Below, piece by piece: positions 1-8,596 of a DNA stretch of 32,343 bases (the stretch's first letter is position 1; each line of letters opens with the position of its first letter). The position numbers and the translations under genes were made by a program. The notes beneath the pieces were generated by a model. The model was not told the origin of the DNA. It saw only the letters and a program-made list of their open reading frames with translations, and ran no database searches. This DNA is from Actinomycetota bacterium (GTDB lineage Bacteria > Actinomycetota > Acidimicrobiia > Acidimicrobiales > Ilumatobacteraceae), in assembly GCA_005788205.1 (NCBI GenBank), contig SXYT01000064.1, positions 1 to 32,343 of the forward strand. The letters run 5' to 3'.

Positions 1-392
1 AAGGTGCTCGGGAATCTCGGTCACTGCAAATACCTCAACTGGCGGACGAATACCGCGTCCCGGGTGGGTCGGGCCGCGCCTGCGACAGGGGCGTGAAGAT
101 CCTCCCGCGGACGTCCCCACGATAGACAACAACTCGTCTCGAGAAGCAATCAATCAGTGTGTGGTGGGTGCCACGCGCACTACTGCGGCACGACCGGTGG
201 ATGCCCGTTGCGATGGCAGCCGGACGTCCGTCGAGGTCGCATCGACCCGTGCCGACGGCAAAGACCCTCGTCCTCATCGTCAGCACAAGGGCACAACCGA
301 GGAGGCCCGAGACCGCTGTCCCGCTTGTGAACAAGCACCGAAGTGGCGTCTGTCGCTAGGGCGGAAATGGCCCCGAACGGGGGGTGCGTGGC

Positions 393-421
393 TAGTGTTC
401 TTGGTGCTCGGGCTGCAGCCC
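393..421 (+). promoter_or_regulatory. Candidate promoter/operator upstream of bc-complex operon: TAGTGT (-10-like, 393-398) and perfect 12-bp palindrome GGGCTGCAGCCC (410-421)
   Basis: TANNNT hexamer and exact palindrome in the non-coding interval before the first operon gene; no convincing -35. Confidence 0.25.
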
Positions 422-461
422 AGGCGCATCCCACCCCAGCGCGGAGAAACAACGAGAGTCC

Positions 462-941
462 ATGATCGCGATCGACATCCTCAGGTGGCCGGGCATGAAT
501 CAGGCGTTCATTGTCTCTTTCCTGGTGACGACCGCAATGGCTCTCGCTGTCATTCCCTACGGCAAGCGGCGCAAGCCCGGCCAGCCCACCACGTGGGGTG
601 AGGCCATGGTCGGGGCGGTCTATGCCTTCTTCGTCATGTTTCTCGCCTTCGGGGTGGTCCCCCACCAGTTCATCGACCATGCCGACAAGGAACTCGGCTG
701 GCGCAAGGACAAGCTGCTGAATGGCCCGTTCGACCTGCTCCAGGCCAAGGCCTACGGGGGCAACTTCCCCTTCACCCTGTCCTACGAGGCTGTCCGCGAC
801 ATCGTGGTCCTCGTCATCCACGGCATCTACATCGGTCTCATGGTTTACCTGTTCGTGTGGTGGCAGAAGCGCGGCGACAAGGCCGCCACGAAGGAACTCG
901 AGACATCGACATACGGCCGTCCGCTCGCGAGGAAGGCCTGA
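462..941 (+). CDS. Small membrane protein (about 3 predicted TM helices) at head of bc-complex operon; unknown function
   Basis: 159-aa ORF with hydrophobic segments (AFIVSFLVTTAMALAVIPYG, AVYAFFVMFLAFGVVPHQF, DIVVLVIHGIYIGLMVYLFVWW); followed 1 nt later by the ferredoxin gene. Confidence 0.75.
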   Translation: MIAIDILRWPGMNQAFIVSFLVTTAMALAVIPYGKRRKPGQPTTWGEAMVGAVYAFFVMFLAFGVVPHQFIDHADKELGWRKDKLLNGPFDLLQAKAYGGNFPFTLSYEAVRDIVVLVIHGIYIGLMVYLFVWWQKRGDKAATKELETSTYGRPLARKA

Positions 942-942
942 C

Positions 943-1356
943 ATGGCGCGCACAGACGCAAATCCGCCCATGCCCGAGTGGTCGACCGAGTACCAGCTGG
1001 TCGAGGTCGACCACGAGTACCTGAGCAAGGCGGTCAAGCCGAAGCAGTTCATCCACATTGACCAGAGCGAGTGCATCATGTGCGAGGGCTGCGTGGACAT
1101 CTGCCCGTGGAAGTGCATCCACATGGTCACCCCTGATGCGATCGCAGAGGCAACCGGCACCGAGCAGCCGGGCATGGATCCGTCCGACAACGTGATCTTT
1201 CTCATCGACGACGACGTCTGCACGCGCTGCGCGCTCTGCGTCGACCGTTGCCCGACGGGGGTCATCATCCTCGGCAAGGCCGGTGCGCCGGCACCCGAGG
1301 GAGACTCCCACACCCGTACCAACAACCACGGCTACGCCTACGGCATGCGCCTCTGA
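943..1356 (+). CDS. Ferredoxin, 2x[4Fe-4S]
   Basis: Motifs CIMCEGCVDICP and CTRCALCVDRCP; ATG at 943 in frame with ORF 721..1356, immediately after the previous stop. Confidence 0.9.
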   Translation: MARTDANPPMPEWSTEYQLVEVDHEYLSKAVKPKQFIHIDQSECIMCEGCVDICPWKCIHMVTPDAIAEATGTEQPGMDPSDNVIFLIDDDVCTRCALCVDRCPTGVIILGKAGAPAPEGDSHTRTNNHGYAYGMRL

Positions 1357-1367
1357 GGTGAAACACA

Positions 1368-2150
1368 ATGGCAAAAGTTCTCGATAACCCCCGCCCCACC
1401 GCAAAGGAGCGCCTCGCCAAGATCGGCGAGCAGATGCAGGGCAGCCAGGCGTGGAACTCGATCTTCCGGCCGGGCTCGATCTTCCGCAAGGGCTACACCG
1501 ACAGCCCCCGCAACAGGTCGTACGTGATCATGAACTCGGTGCTGTACCACCTGCACCCGGTGAAGGTGAAGCGACACGCCGTGAAGGTGTCCTACACGCT
1601 CTGTCTCGGCGGGCTCTCGTTCTTCCTGTTCATCCTGCTCACCGTGACGGGCATCTTCCTCATGTTCTTCTATCGACCCACCGGGGCGAACGCGTGGGAG
1701 GACATCCAGATGCTGCAGACCTCGGTGACGTTCGGTCTGCTCGTGCGAAACATGCACCGATGGGGTGCGCACTTGATGGTGCTCTCCGTGTTCCTGCACA
1801 TGGCGCGCGTCTTCTACCACGGTGCGTACAAGCCGCCGCGCGAGTTCAACTGGGTGATCGGCGTCATCCTCCTCACCCTCACGCTGCTGCTCTCGTTCAC
1901 CGGTTACCTGCTGCCGTGGGACCAGCTGGCCCTGTGGGCGGTCACCGTGGGAACGAACATGATGGGCTACTCGCCGTTGGTCGGGAACCAGGTCCGCTTC
2001 GTGCTTCTCGGTGGCGTGGAGATCGGGTCGGAGACGTTGCTGCGCTGGTACGTGCTGCACGTCATCATGTTCCCGTTCATCATCATCATCTTCATGGCCA
2101 TTCACTTCTGGCGCGTCCGCAAGGACGGCGGAATCTCCGGACCCCTGTGA
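1368..2150 (+). CDS. Cytochrome b, N-terminal (b6-type) subunit of quinol:cytochrome c oxidoreductase
   Basis: Heme His pairs HRWGAHLMVLSVFLH (13 between) and HVIMFPFIIIIFMAIH (14 between); YRPT and GYLLPWDQ motifs; SD GAGG. Confidence 0.93.
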   Translation: MAKVLDNPRPTAKERLAKIGEQMQGSQAWNSIFRPGSIFRKGYTDSPRNRSYVIMNSVLYHLHPVKVKRHAVKVSYTLCLGGLSFFLFILLTVTGIFLMFFYRPTGANAWEDIQMLQTSVTFGLLVRNMHRWGAHLMVLSVFLHMARVFYHGAYKPPREFNWVIGVILLTLTLLLSFTGYLLPWDQLALWAVTVGTNMMGYSPLVGNQVRFVLLGGVEIGSETLLRWYVLHVIMFPFIIIIFMAIHFWRVRKDGGISGPL

Positions 2151-2165
2151 TCAAGGAGACCACAC

Positions 2166-2864
2166 ATGACTGAAATCCCCGAACACCTCCTCAAGCGGGC
2201 CCAGGCCGCGCGCGACAAAGCCGCCGGTGGAGACGCCGGTGGCGCCGCCGGCGGAGACCGGATTCCCGGCGACCTTCTCGACCGCACCAAGGCCGCATCT
2301 GACGGTGCGGCAGCCGTTGTCGCGACCGCGCCAGTCGGTGGCGGCGTCCCGGTGGGTGCCGGTCCCGGTGGCCACACCCAGCGCCTCCTCACGGTCGTCA
2401 AGTCGGGTTCCATCCAGGAAGCCAAGGCAGCCCCCGTCGACAAGGTGCACACCTGGCCGCACCTCCTGGCGGTCGAGTTCGTGGCCGCACTCGCGTGCAC
2501 CGCGTTCCTGTTCGTCTTCTCGTGGGTGGTGAACGCGCCGCTCCTCCAGGCAGCCGACTTCAACAAGACCCCGAACCCCTCGAAGGCCCCGTGGTACTTC
2601 CTCGGTCTGCAGGAACTGCTGACGATGTTCCACCCGATGATCGCAGGAGTGACCCTCCCCGGCATGGGTCTCGTTGCCCTGATCCTCGCCCCGTACCTGG
2701 ACCGCAATGCCTCGAACAAGCCCGAGGACCGCAAGTTCATGACATCGATGATGACGATGTTCCTGATGTTCTGGGCGGTGCTCACCATCATCGGCTCGTT
2801 CTTCCGCGGGCCGGGCTTCAACTTCACGTTCCCGTGGCGTGACGGCATCTTCTTCGAGCTCTAA
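2166..2864 (+). CDS. Cytochrome b, C-terminal (subunit IV/PetD-like) subunit
   Basis: KAPWYFLGLQELL Qo-site motif, TM helices, long Gly/Ala-rich N-terminal extension; SD AAGGAG. Confidence 0.9.
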   Translation: MTEIPEHLLKRAQAARDKAAGGDAGGAAGGDRIPGDLLDRTKAASDGAAAVVATAPVGGGVPVGAGPGGHTQRLLTVVKSGSIQEAKAAPVDKVHTWPHLLAVEFVAALACTAFLFVFSWVVNAPLLQAADFNKTPNPSKAPWYFLGLQELLTMFHPMIAGVTLPGMGLVALILAPYLDRNASNKPEDRKFMTSMMTMFLMFWAVLTIIGSFFRGPGFNFTFPWRDGIFFEL

Positions 2865-2903
2865 GACCCACCCAACGCAACCGAGACCAAGGAACCAACA
2901 CCC

Positions 2904-3752
2904 ATGAGTACCGCAGTAATCATCGCCATCGTCGCGATCGCAGCCGCCGTGCTGGGCGCCGTCGTCGTGGTGACGACGGCACGCCAGACCGACGTGCGCG
3001 GCGCCGGTGCGCTGTCGCGCGAGACTCGCAAGCGTGACCGCAAGGCGACGATCACGGATGGTGCCGTCACCGGCCGCGAGGTCGAGGCTGCCGCGAAGTC
3101 GACGGCCGTCATGGTCGCCGCACCAGCCGAGGTCGCACCGTTCGTGGCACCCGATGCCGAGGCAATCGGTGTCTCGCGGCGCATGTTCTTCAACCGTGCC
3201 GCCGTCGGGATGATGAGCGCGAGCCTCGGTGCCTTCGGTGCCGCCGTCATCGCGTTCCTCTGGAAGGGCGCCGAGGGCGGGTTCGGTTCCAAGATCGCAG
3301 CAGGCCGCGTGAGCGACATCCTCTCGACCATCCGTGCGAACGACGGGTTCCTCTACCTCGCCGAGGCGCGAGCGTGGGTCACCGAGTACCCCGAGAGCGC
3401 ACTCACGAAGGCGAAGGCCGTCTACGGCAACCAGTCCCAGGTGCTCTCCGGCATGGAAGCCGGTGTCGTCGCGCTGTACCAGAAGTGCCCGCACCTCGGG
3501 TGCCGCGTGCCGGAGTGCAAGAGCTCACAGTGGTTCGAGTGCCAGTGCCATGGCTCGCAGTACAACCGTGTCGGCGAGAAGAAGGGTGGTCCCGCGCCGC
3601 GCGGCATGGACCGCTTCGCCGTGTCGGTCACGAACGGCGTCCTCACGATCGACACCGGTTCGGTGTTCGCAGGGCCGCCGGCCGGCGTGAACACGACCGG
3701 CCAGGAGGCAGAGGGCCCGCACTGCGTGGGTGCCGGCGAGGGCGGTCACTGA
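2904..3752 (+). CDS. qcrA: Rieske [2Fe-2S] iron-sulfur protein
   Basis: CPHLGC and CQCHGS boxes; twin-arginine SRRMFFN before a TM; additional N-terminal TM. Confidence 0.92.
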   Translation: MSTAVIIAIVAIAAAVLGAVVVVTTARQTDVRGAGALSRETRKRDRKATITDGAVTGREVEAAAKSTAVMVAAPAEVAPFVAPDAEAIGVSRRMFFNRAAVGMMSASLGAFGAAVIAFLWKGAEGGFGSKIAAGRVSDILSTIRANDGFLYLAEARAWVTEYPESALTKAKAVYGNQSQVLSGMEAGVVALYQKCPHLGCRVPECKSSQWFECQCHGSQYNRVGEKKGGPAPRGMDRFAVSVTNGVLTIDTGSVFAGPPAGVNTTGQEAEGPHCVGAGEGGH

Positions 3753-3753
3753 G

Positions 3754-4818
3754 ATGGTCGCATCGACAAGCGCCTCCATCGCGTGGCTCATCCTCCTCGC
3801 GTCCCTCCTGGGTTGGATCATCTACGGAATCGCCAACGTCCGCGGCGGGCGCAAGGAGGTCGGCTCCGAGCAGAGCCTCGCCGCCAACCGCAAGCCCTAT
3901 TACGACGACGAGGAACTCGAGGGCAAGCGACTCGAGCGCACCCAGCTCCTCGGTCTCGTGTTCCTCGGCATCGTCACTGTCGCACTGCCGCTGTACTGGG
4001 TCATGGAGCCGAGCCGCCAGGAAGAGGCGGTGTTCGGCTTCGACAAGCGTTTCGTCAGCTGGGGCAGCAAGTTGTTCGCGGCGACTGCGGACGGTGGCTA
4101 CAACTGCGCCGGTTGCCACGGCGGCATGAAGGCCACCGGCGGCGTCGCCCCGTACGCGATCACCGACCCGAAGACGAGCGAGGTGAAGGCGGTCTCGTGG
4201 AAGGCCCCCGCACTCAACACCGTGATGTACCGGTACAGCGCCGAAGAGGTGCGCTTCATCCTGAACTACGGCCGCCCGTTCTCGCCGATGTCGGCGTGGG
4301 GAACGATCGGCGGCGGCCCGCTGACCGACCAGGCTGTCACCACGCTCATCAACTACGTCGAGTCGATCCAGGTCCCGCAGGACAACTGCACGGACACACG
4401 CGGTGAGTTCAACCCCACCTGCGACACCGGCAAGCTCCCGAAGGACAAGAACGACGAGATCAAGGCAGAGGCCAAGCGCCTCGTCGACAACGGCACTTAC
4501 TCCAGCATGGGTGAGGCCTACTTCAACCTCGACCTCGGCGGCGGCGCGTACTCCTGCGCGCGGTGCCACACGAAGGGCTGGTCCTACGGCGACCCGCAGG
4601 TCACCGGTGGCGGGGCCTTCGGTCCCAACCTGACGGCGGGCTCCCCCGTGCGCCAGTTCCCGAGCGCTGACGACATGGTGGCGTTCCTGAAGGCCGGCTC
4701 GCAGATGGGCCAGCGCTACGGCGAGCAGGGCCAGGGCAGCGGCCGCATGCCCGGCTTCGGCCAGATTTACACGGACGAACAGATCCGCCAGATCGTCGAG
4801 TACGCGAGGAGTCTCTGA
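3754..4818 (+). CDS. Membrane-anchored diheme cytochrome c of the bc complex
   Basis: Two CXXCH motifs (CAGCH, CARCH), two N-terminal hydrophobic segments; ATG at 3754 follows Rieske stop (upstream GTG at 3730 overlaps Rieske). Confidence 0.9.
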   Translation: MVASTSASIAWLILLASLLGWIIYGIANVRGGRKEVGSEQSLAANRKPYYDDEELEGKRLERTQLLGLVFLGIVTVALPLYWVMEPSRQEEAVFGFDKRFVSWGSKLFAATADGGYNCAGCHGGMKATGGVAPYAITDPKTSEVKAVSWKAPALNTVMYRYSAEEVRFILNYGRPFSPMSAWGTIGGGPLTDQAVTTLINYVESIQVPQDNCTDTRGEFNPTCDTGKLPKDKNDEIKAEAKRLVDNGTYSSMGEAYFNLDLGGGAYSCARCHTKGWSYGDPQVTGGGAFGPNLTAGSPVRQFPSADDMVAFLKAGSQMGQRYGEQGQGSGRMPGFGQIYTDEQIRQIVEYARSL

Positions 4819-5624
4819 TGCTGTCCACTCTCCTCGCGATCGGATGGGAGCCCGAGATCCGTGGCTACATCGTTGTTCTCATCATGGTCGGCACGCTGAT
4901 CGGCGGCACCTATCTCATTCTCGGCACCAACCTCGGTGCGCGCCTCGGTTTCCTCGTGGCCGCATGTGGTCTCGCCGGCTGGATGATGTCCATGGCGATC
5001 ATCTGGGTCATCTACGGAATCGGGCTCCAGGGCCCGTTCCCGTCGTGGAAGCCCTCCGAGCCGGTTGCGCTCGTGCGTGATGCCGCCCAGCTCGACCTCA
5101 CCGAGATCGTGGAGGCATCGCCCGGGGTCAAGGACAAATCGCGCGTCGACTCCGCAGCTGCCGTCCAGACGCAGCTCGAGGCCGAGGGCTGGACACGCCT
5201 GGACGACTCGGACCCGCAGCGCGGCCAGGCAGTGGCCTCTGCAGACGAGATCATCCAGGTGGGGACCGAGGAGTTCAAGAGCGGCGAATACGTGCCCGTC
5301 GCGGTCTACGACAAAGGCGGGGAGAGGTGGCCGAAACTCGGTGACTCCATCGACTTCGTCGCGTTCAAGCACGAACCGCGCTACGCAATCGTCGAGGTGG
5401 CGGCCCTGCTGCCCCAGCGCTCGGAGCCGGGCCGTGCGCCCGCCCGTGCCGTCATCGATGACAGCCAGCCGCACCGCTACGTGGTGATGGTCCGTGATCT
5501 CGGTGCGCGCCGCCGCCCCGCGGCGTTAATCGGCATCGGCTCCGGGCTCATCTTCTTCCTCCTCGCATGGATGCTCCACCGTCGTGAGGCATACCTGCGA
5601 GAGAACCTCGCCCTGAAGGCGTAG
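4818..5624 (+). CDS. Unknown membrane protein, TM helices at both ends with soluble central domain; candidate bc-complex accessory subunit
   Basis: 268-aa ORF; 1-nt TGATG overlap with diheme cytochrome c gene; hydrophobic N- and C-terminal segments. Confidence 0.8.
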   Translation: MLSTLLAIGWEPEIRGYIVVLIMVGTLIGGTYLILGTNLGARLGFLVAACGLAGWMMSMAIIWVIYGIGLQGPFPSWKPSEPVALVRDAAQLDLTEIVEASPGVKDKSRVDSAAAVQTQLEAEGWTRLDDSDPQRGQAVASADEIIQVGTEEFKSGEYVPVAVYDKGGERWPKLGDSIDFVAFKHEPRYAIVEVAALLPQRSEPGRAPARAVIDDSQPHRYVVMVRDLGARRRPAALIGIGSGLIFFLLAWMLHRREAYLRENLALKA

Positions 5625-5632
5625 TCCGCGCG

Positions 5633-6106
5633 ATGGGCCAGTACCTCCCGATCATCGCACTGGTGGTGGTGGCTGTTCTTTTCGGTGTGCTCAGTTTCGT
5701 TGCGTCGGGCCTGCTCGCCCCGTACAGGCCGAACAGCGCGAAGGAGGCACCGTACGAATGCGGCATCGTGCCGTCCCGTGACAACCCCGAGCGATTCCCG
5801 GTCAGTTTCTACGTGATTGCGATGCTCTTCATCATGTTCGACATCGAGATCATCTTCGTCTACCCGTACGCGGTGTCGCGCGACGTGCTGGGCACGTACG
5901 GCTTCGCAGAGATGGCGGCGTTCAGCGCGGTCTTCTTCGTCGCATTCGTCTACATCGTCGCCAGGGGAGCTCTCGAGTGGGGGCCGCTGAGGCGTGCCGA
6001 CTCCGAGACGCCCGCGAACGACAGCCTGGTGGCGTCGACACAGGCACATGGCTCGTTCCGTGTGGTCGGTCTCGAGGGTCGCGAGAGGAACGGGGAGGCA
6101 GCCTGA
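5633..6106 (+). CDS. nuoA: NADH-quinone oxidoreductase subunit A
   Basis: YECGI motif, [27 protein letters not shown]; first gene of complete nuo order. Confidence 0.96.
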   Translation: MGQYLPIIALVVVAVLFGVLSFVASGLLAPYRPNSAKEAPYECGIVPSRDNPERFPVSFYVIAMLFIMFDIEIIFVYPYAVSRDVLGTYGFAEMAAFSAVFFVAFVYIVARGALEWGPLRRADSETPANDSLVASTQAHGSFRVVGLEGRERNGEAA

Positions 6107-6690
6107 TGGGTGTCGTGCGCAACGTTCTCGACGAGGGGCTCGCGGGTCTCGACCACAATTTCGTGACCGCCCGCCTCGAGGACCTCGTGAAATGGTCGCG
6201 GTCCCGCAGCAGCTGGGGTGCGTCTTTCGGGCTCGCGTGCTGTGCGATCGAGATGATGGGGTCCGGTGCGTCGCACTACGACCTGTCGCGCTTCGGCATG
6301 GAGGTCTTCCGTGCCTCCCCGCGCCAGGCGGACATCATGATCGTTGCCGGGCGGGTCAGCCAGAAGATGGCCCCCGTCCTGCGCCAGGTGTACGACCAGA
6401 TGATGGAGCCCAAGTGGGTCATCAGCATGGGTGTCTGCGCTTCCACCGGCGGGATGTTCAACAACTACGCGATCGTGCAGGGGGTTGACCAGATCGTGCC
6501 CGTCGACGTGTATGCGCCGGGATGCCCGCCCACTCCCGAGACGCTCATCCATGCAATCGAGACGCTCCACCAGTTGATCGAGGACGGCGAGATCATGCGG
6601 CGCCGTGACGCGAACAACGGGGGTGCCGCCGTCGAGATCCACGAGATTCCCGCGGGTGCCACGACCTCGGTCTCCATCGGGATCAGGTGA
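6106..6690 (+). CDS. nuoB: NADH-quinone oxidoreductase subunit B
   Basis: [43 protein letters not shown] overlap with nuoA. Confidence 0.97.
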   Translation: MGVVRNVLDEGLAGLDHNFVTARLEDLVKWSRSRSSWGASFGLACCAIEMMGSGASHYDLSRFGMEVFRASPRQADIMIVAGRVSQKMAPVLRQVYDQMMEPKWVISMGVCASTGGMFNNYAIVQGVDQIVPVDVYAPGCPPTPETLIHAIETLHQLIEDGEIMRRRDANNGGAAVEIHEIPAGATTSVSIGIR

Positions 6691-7187
6691 CCATGGAGGA
6701 GACCGCGACGGAGGCGCAGGAGCAGATGCACGGGTGCCCCGTCATCATGTCGCGCGGCCAGAAGGTCCTTCTTGTCGACCGCAAGGACTACCTGAACGTC
6801 ATGAAGGCGCTCGTTGCCGACACCTTCGACATGCTCGTCGACCTCACCGGTGTCGACTATCTCGCCATGCCGGGCCGCAAGCCGGGCGCCGGGGTCACCG
6901 CCGAGCGCTTCGAGGTGGTCGTGAACCTGCTGTCGATCCAGCGCCGCGAGCGTCTGCGGGTGCGCGTGCAGGTTCCGGAGCTTGATCCTGCCATTGCCTC
7001 GCTGTTCGACGTGCACCCCGGCGCAGAGGCACACGAGCGCGAGACCTTCGACAGGGTCGGCAGCGTCGTCGATGGGCATCCCGATCTCACCCGCATCCTC
7101 ATGCCCGAGGACTGGCAGGGTCACCCGTTGCGCAAGGACTACGACCCTGGCCGCATCCCCGTGCAGTTCAAGGGGGCGAACGCATGA
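6687..7187 (+). CDS. nuoC: NADH-quinone oxidoreductase subunit C
   Basis: [38 protein letters not shown]; start GTG 6687 or ATG 6693. Confidence 0.95.
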   Translation: MTMEETATEAQEQMHGCPVIMSRGQKVLLVDRKDYLNVMKALVADTFDMLVDLTGVDYLAMPGRKPGAGVTAERFEVVVNLLSIQRRERLRVRVQVPELDPAIASLFDVHPGAEAHERETFDRVGSVVDGHPDLTRILMPEDWQGHPLRKDYDPGRIPVQFKGANA

Positions 7188-8596
7188 CGATCGCCGAGGA
7201 AAGAATGGATGACGCCACGGACGAGCCGACGGGGGATGCCCCGGCAGCCGTCGAGCCGGGCCCGCGCAGCCGCACCACGTCTGCGCTGACGGGAGAGGGC
7301 CGCCAGGAACTCTCGTCGCGCGCCGGCATGGGTGCAAAGGAACTCCTCCGGGAGGTCGGTGCGGTGCTGCGGATGAGCGAGTCCGAGGCCGCCGCGCTCG
7401 CCGACATCGAGTCTGACCCCGACGAGGACCAGACGATGATCATCAACATGGGCCCGCAGCACCCGTCCACGCACGGCGTGCTGCGTCTCATGCTGGAGCT
7501 GCAGGGCGAGACCGTCCTGCGCTGCAAGCCGATCATCGGGTACCTGCACACCGGCATGGAGAAGACGGGCGAGCAGCTGACCTACATGCAGGGCGGCACC
7601 AACGTCACCCGCATGGACTACCTCTCGCCGTTCAACAACGAGCTCGTGTTCTCCATGGCGGTCGAGAAGCTCCTCGGGATCGACGGTGACATCCCGGAGC
7701 GTGCCGTGTGGATGCGCATGTTCCTCAGCGAACTGAACCGCATCAGCAGCCATCTCCTCTTCCTCGCCACGAACGGCATGGACATCGGTGCGGTCTCGAT
7801 GATGCTGTACGGCTGGCGCGAGCGCGAGGAGGTGCTGCGCTTCTTCCAGAAGGTCACCGGCCTGCGGATGAACCACAACTTCATCCGGCCCGGCGGACTC
7901 GCTGCGGACCTGCCCGCCGGCTGGCGTGACGACGTGCTCGACATCCTCGACATGCTCCCGGGGCGGCTCGAGGAGTACGAGATCCTGATGAACGGCCAGC
8001 CCATCTGGCGCGAGCGCCTGCAGGGCGTCGGTGTCATCACCGCCCGTGAGGCACTGGCACTCGGCACGAGTGGGCCGATCCTGCGGTCCACCGGCGTGGC
8101 GTGGGACCTCCGTCGCGACATGCCGTACCTGCATTACGACGAGGTCGAGTTCGATGTGGTCATCGGCACGCACGGTGATGCGTACGACAGGTTCGCGATC
8201 CGCCTGAACGAGATCCGCGAGTCGATGCGCATCGTGCACCAGATCCTCGACCGGATGCCGAAGGGCGACTTCCGCGTGCAGAACAAGAAGGTCACGCCAC
8301 CGCCGCGTGCCCGCATCGACGAGTCAATGGAGGCCTTGATCCACCACTTCAAGATCTTCACCGAGGGCTTCAAGGTGCCCGAGGGTGAGGTGTACGTGGG
8401 CATCGAGAGCCCGCGCGGCGAGATCGGCTGCTACATCGTGAGCGACGGGTCAGCCAACCCGTACCGCATTCACATGCGTGCGCCGTCGTTCGTCAATGTC
8501 CAGGCGATGCCGCACATGATGCGAGGCGGCATGGTGGCCGACGCCGTCGCGATCATCTCGTCGGTGGATCCGGTGCTGGGGGAGGTGGACCGCTGA
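7184..8596 (+). CDS. nuoD: NADH-quinone oxidoreductase subunit D
   Basis: GPQHPSTHGVLRL, TRMDYLSPF, SFVNVQAMPHMMRGG; about 84-aa N-terminal extension. Confidence 0.96.
   Translation: MTIAEERMDDATDEPTGDAPAAVEPGPRSRTTSALTGEGRQELSSRAGMGAKELLREVGAVLRMSESEAAALADIESDPDEDQTMIINMGPQHPSTHGVLRLMLELQGETVLRCKPIIGYLHTGMEKTGEQLTYMQGGTNVTRMDYLSPFNNELVFSMAVEKLLGIDGDIPERAVWMRMFLSELNRISSHLLFLATNGMDIGAVSMMLYGWREREEVLRFFQKVTGLRMNHNFIRPGGLAADLPAGWRDDVLDILDMLPGRLEEYEILMNGQPIWRERLQGVGVITAREALALGTSGPILRSTGVAWDLRRDMPYLHYDEVEFDVVIGTHGDAYDRFAIRLNEIRESMRIVHQILDRMPKGDFRVQNKKVTPPPRARIDESMEALIHHFKIFTEGFKVPEGEVYVGIESPRGEIGCYIVSDGSANPYRIHMRAPSFVNVQAMPHMMRGGMVADAVAIISSVDPVLGEVDR

Noticed and set aside
3-412. 10-nt repeat GGTGCTCGGG at 3-12 and 403-412
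   Set aside because: Short GC-rich 10-mer, plausible by chance in this composition.
35-601. ORFs 35..334 (-), 159..359 (+), 161..601 (+) and 180..1325 (-) near the window start
   Set aside because: No motifs, mutually overlapping, and the longer ones run into supported genes; possible distal end of an upstream gene before base 95 but not supportable.
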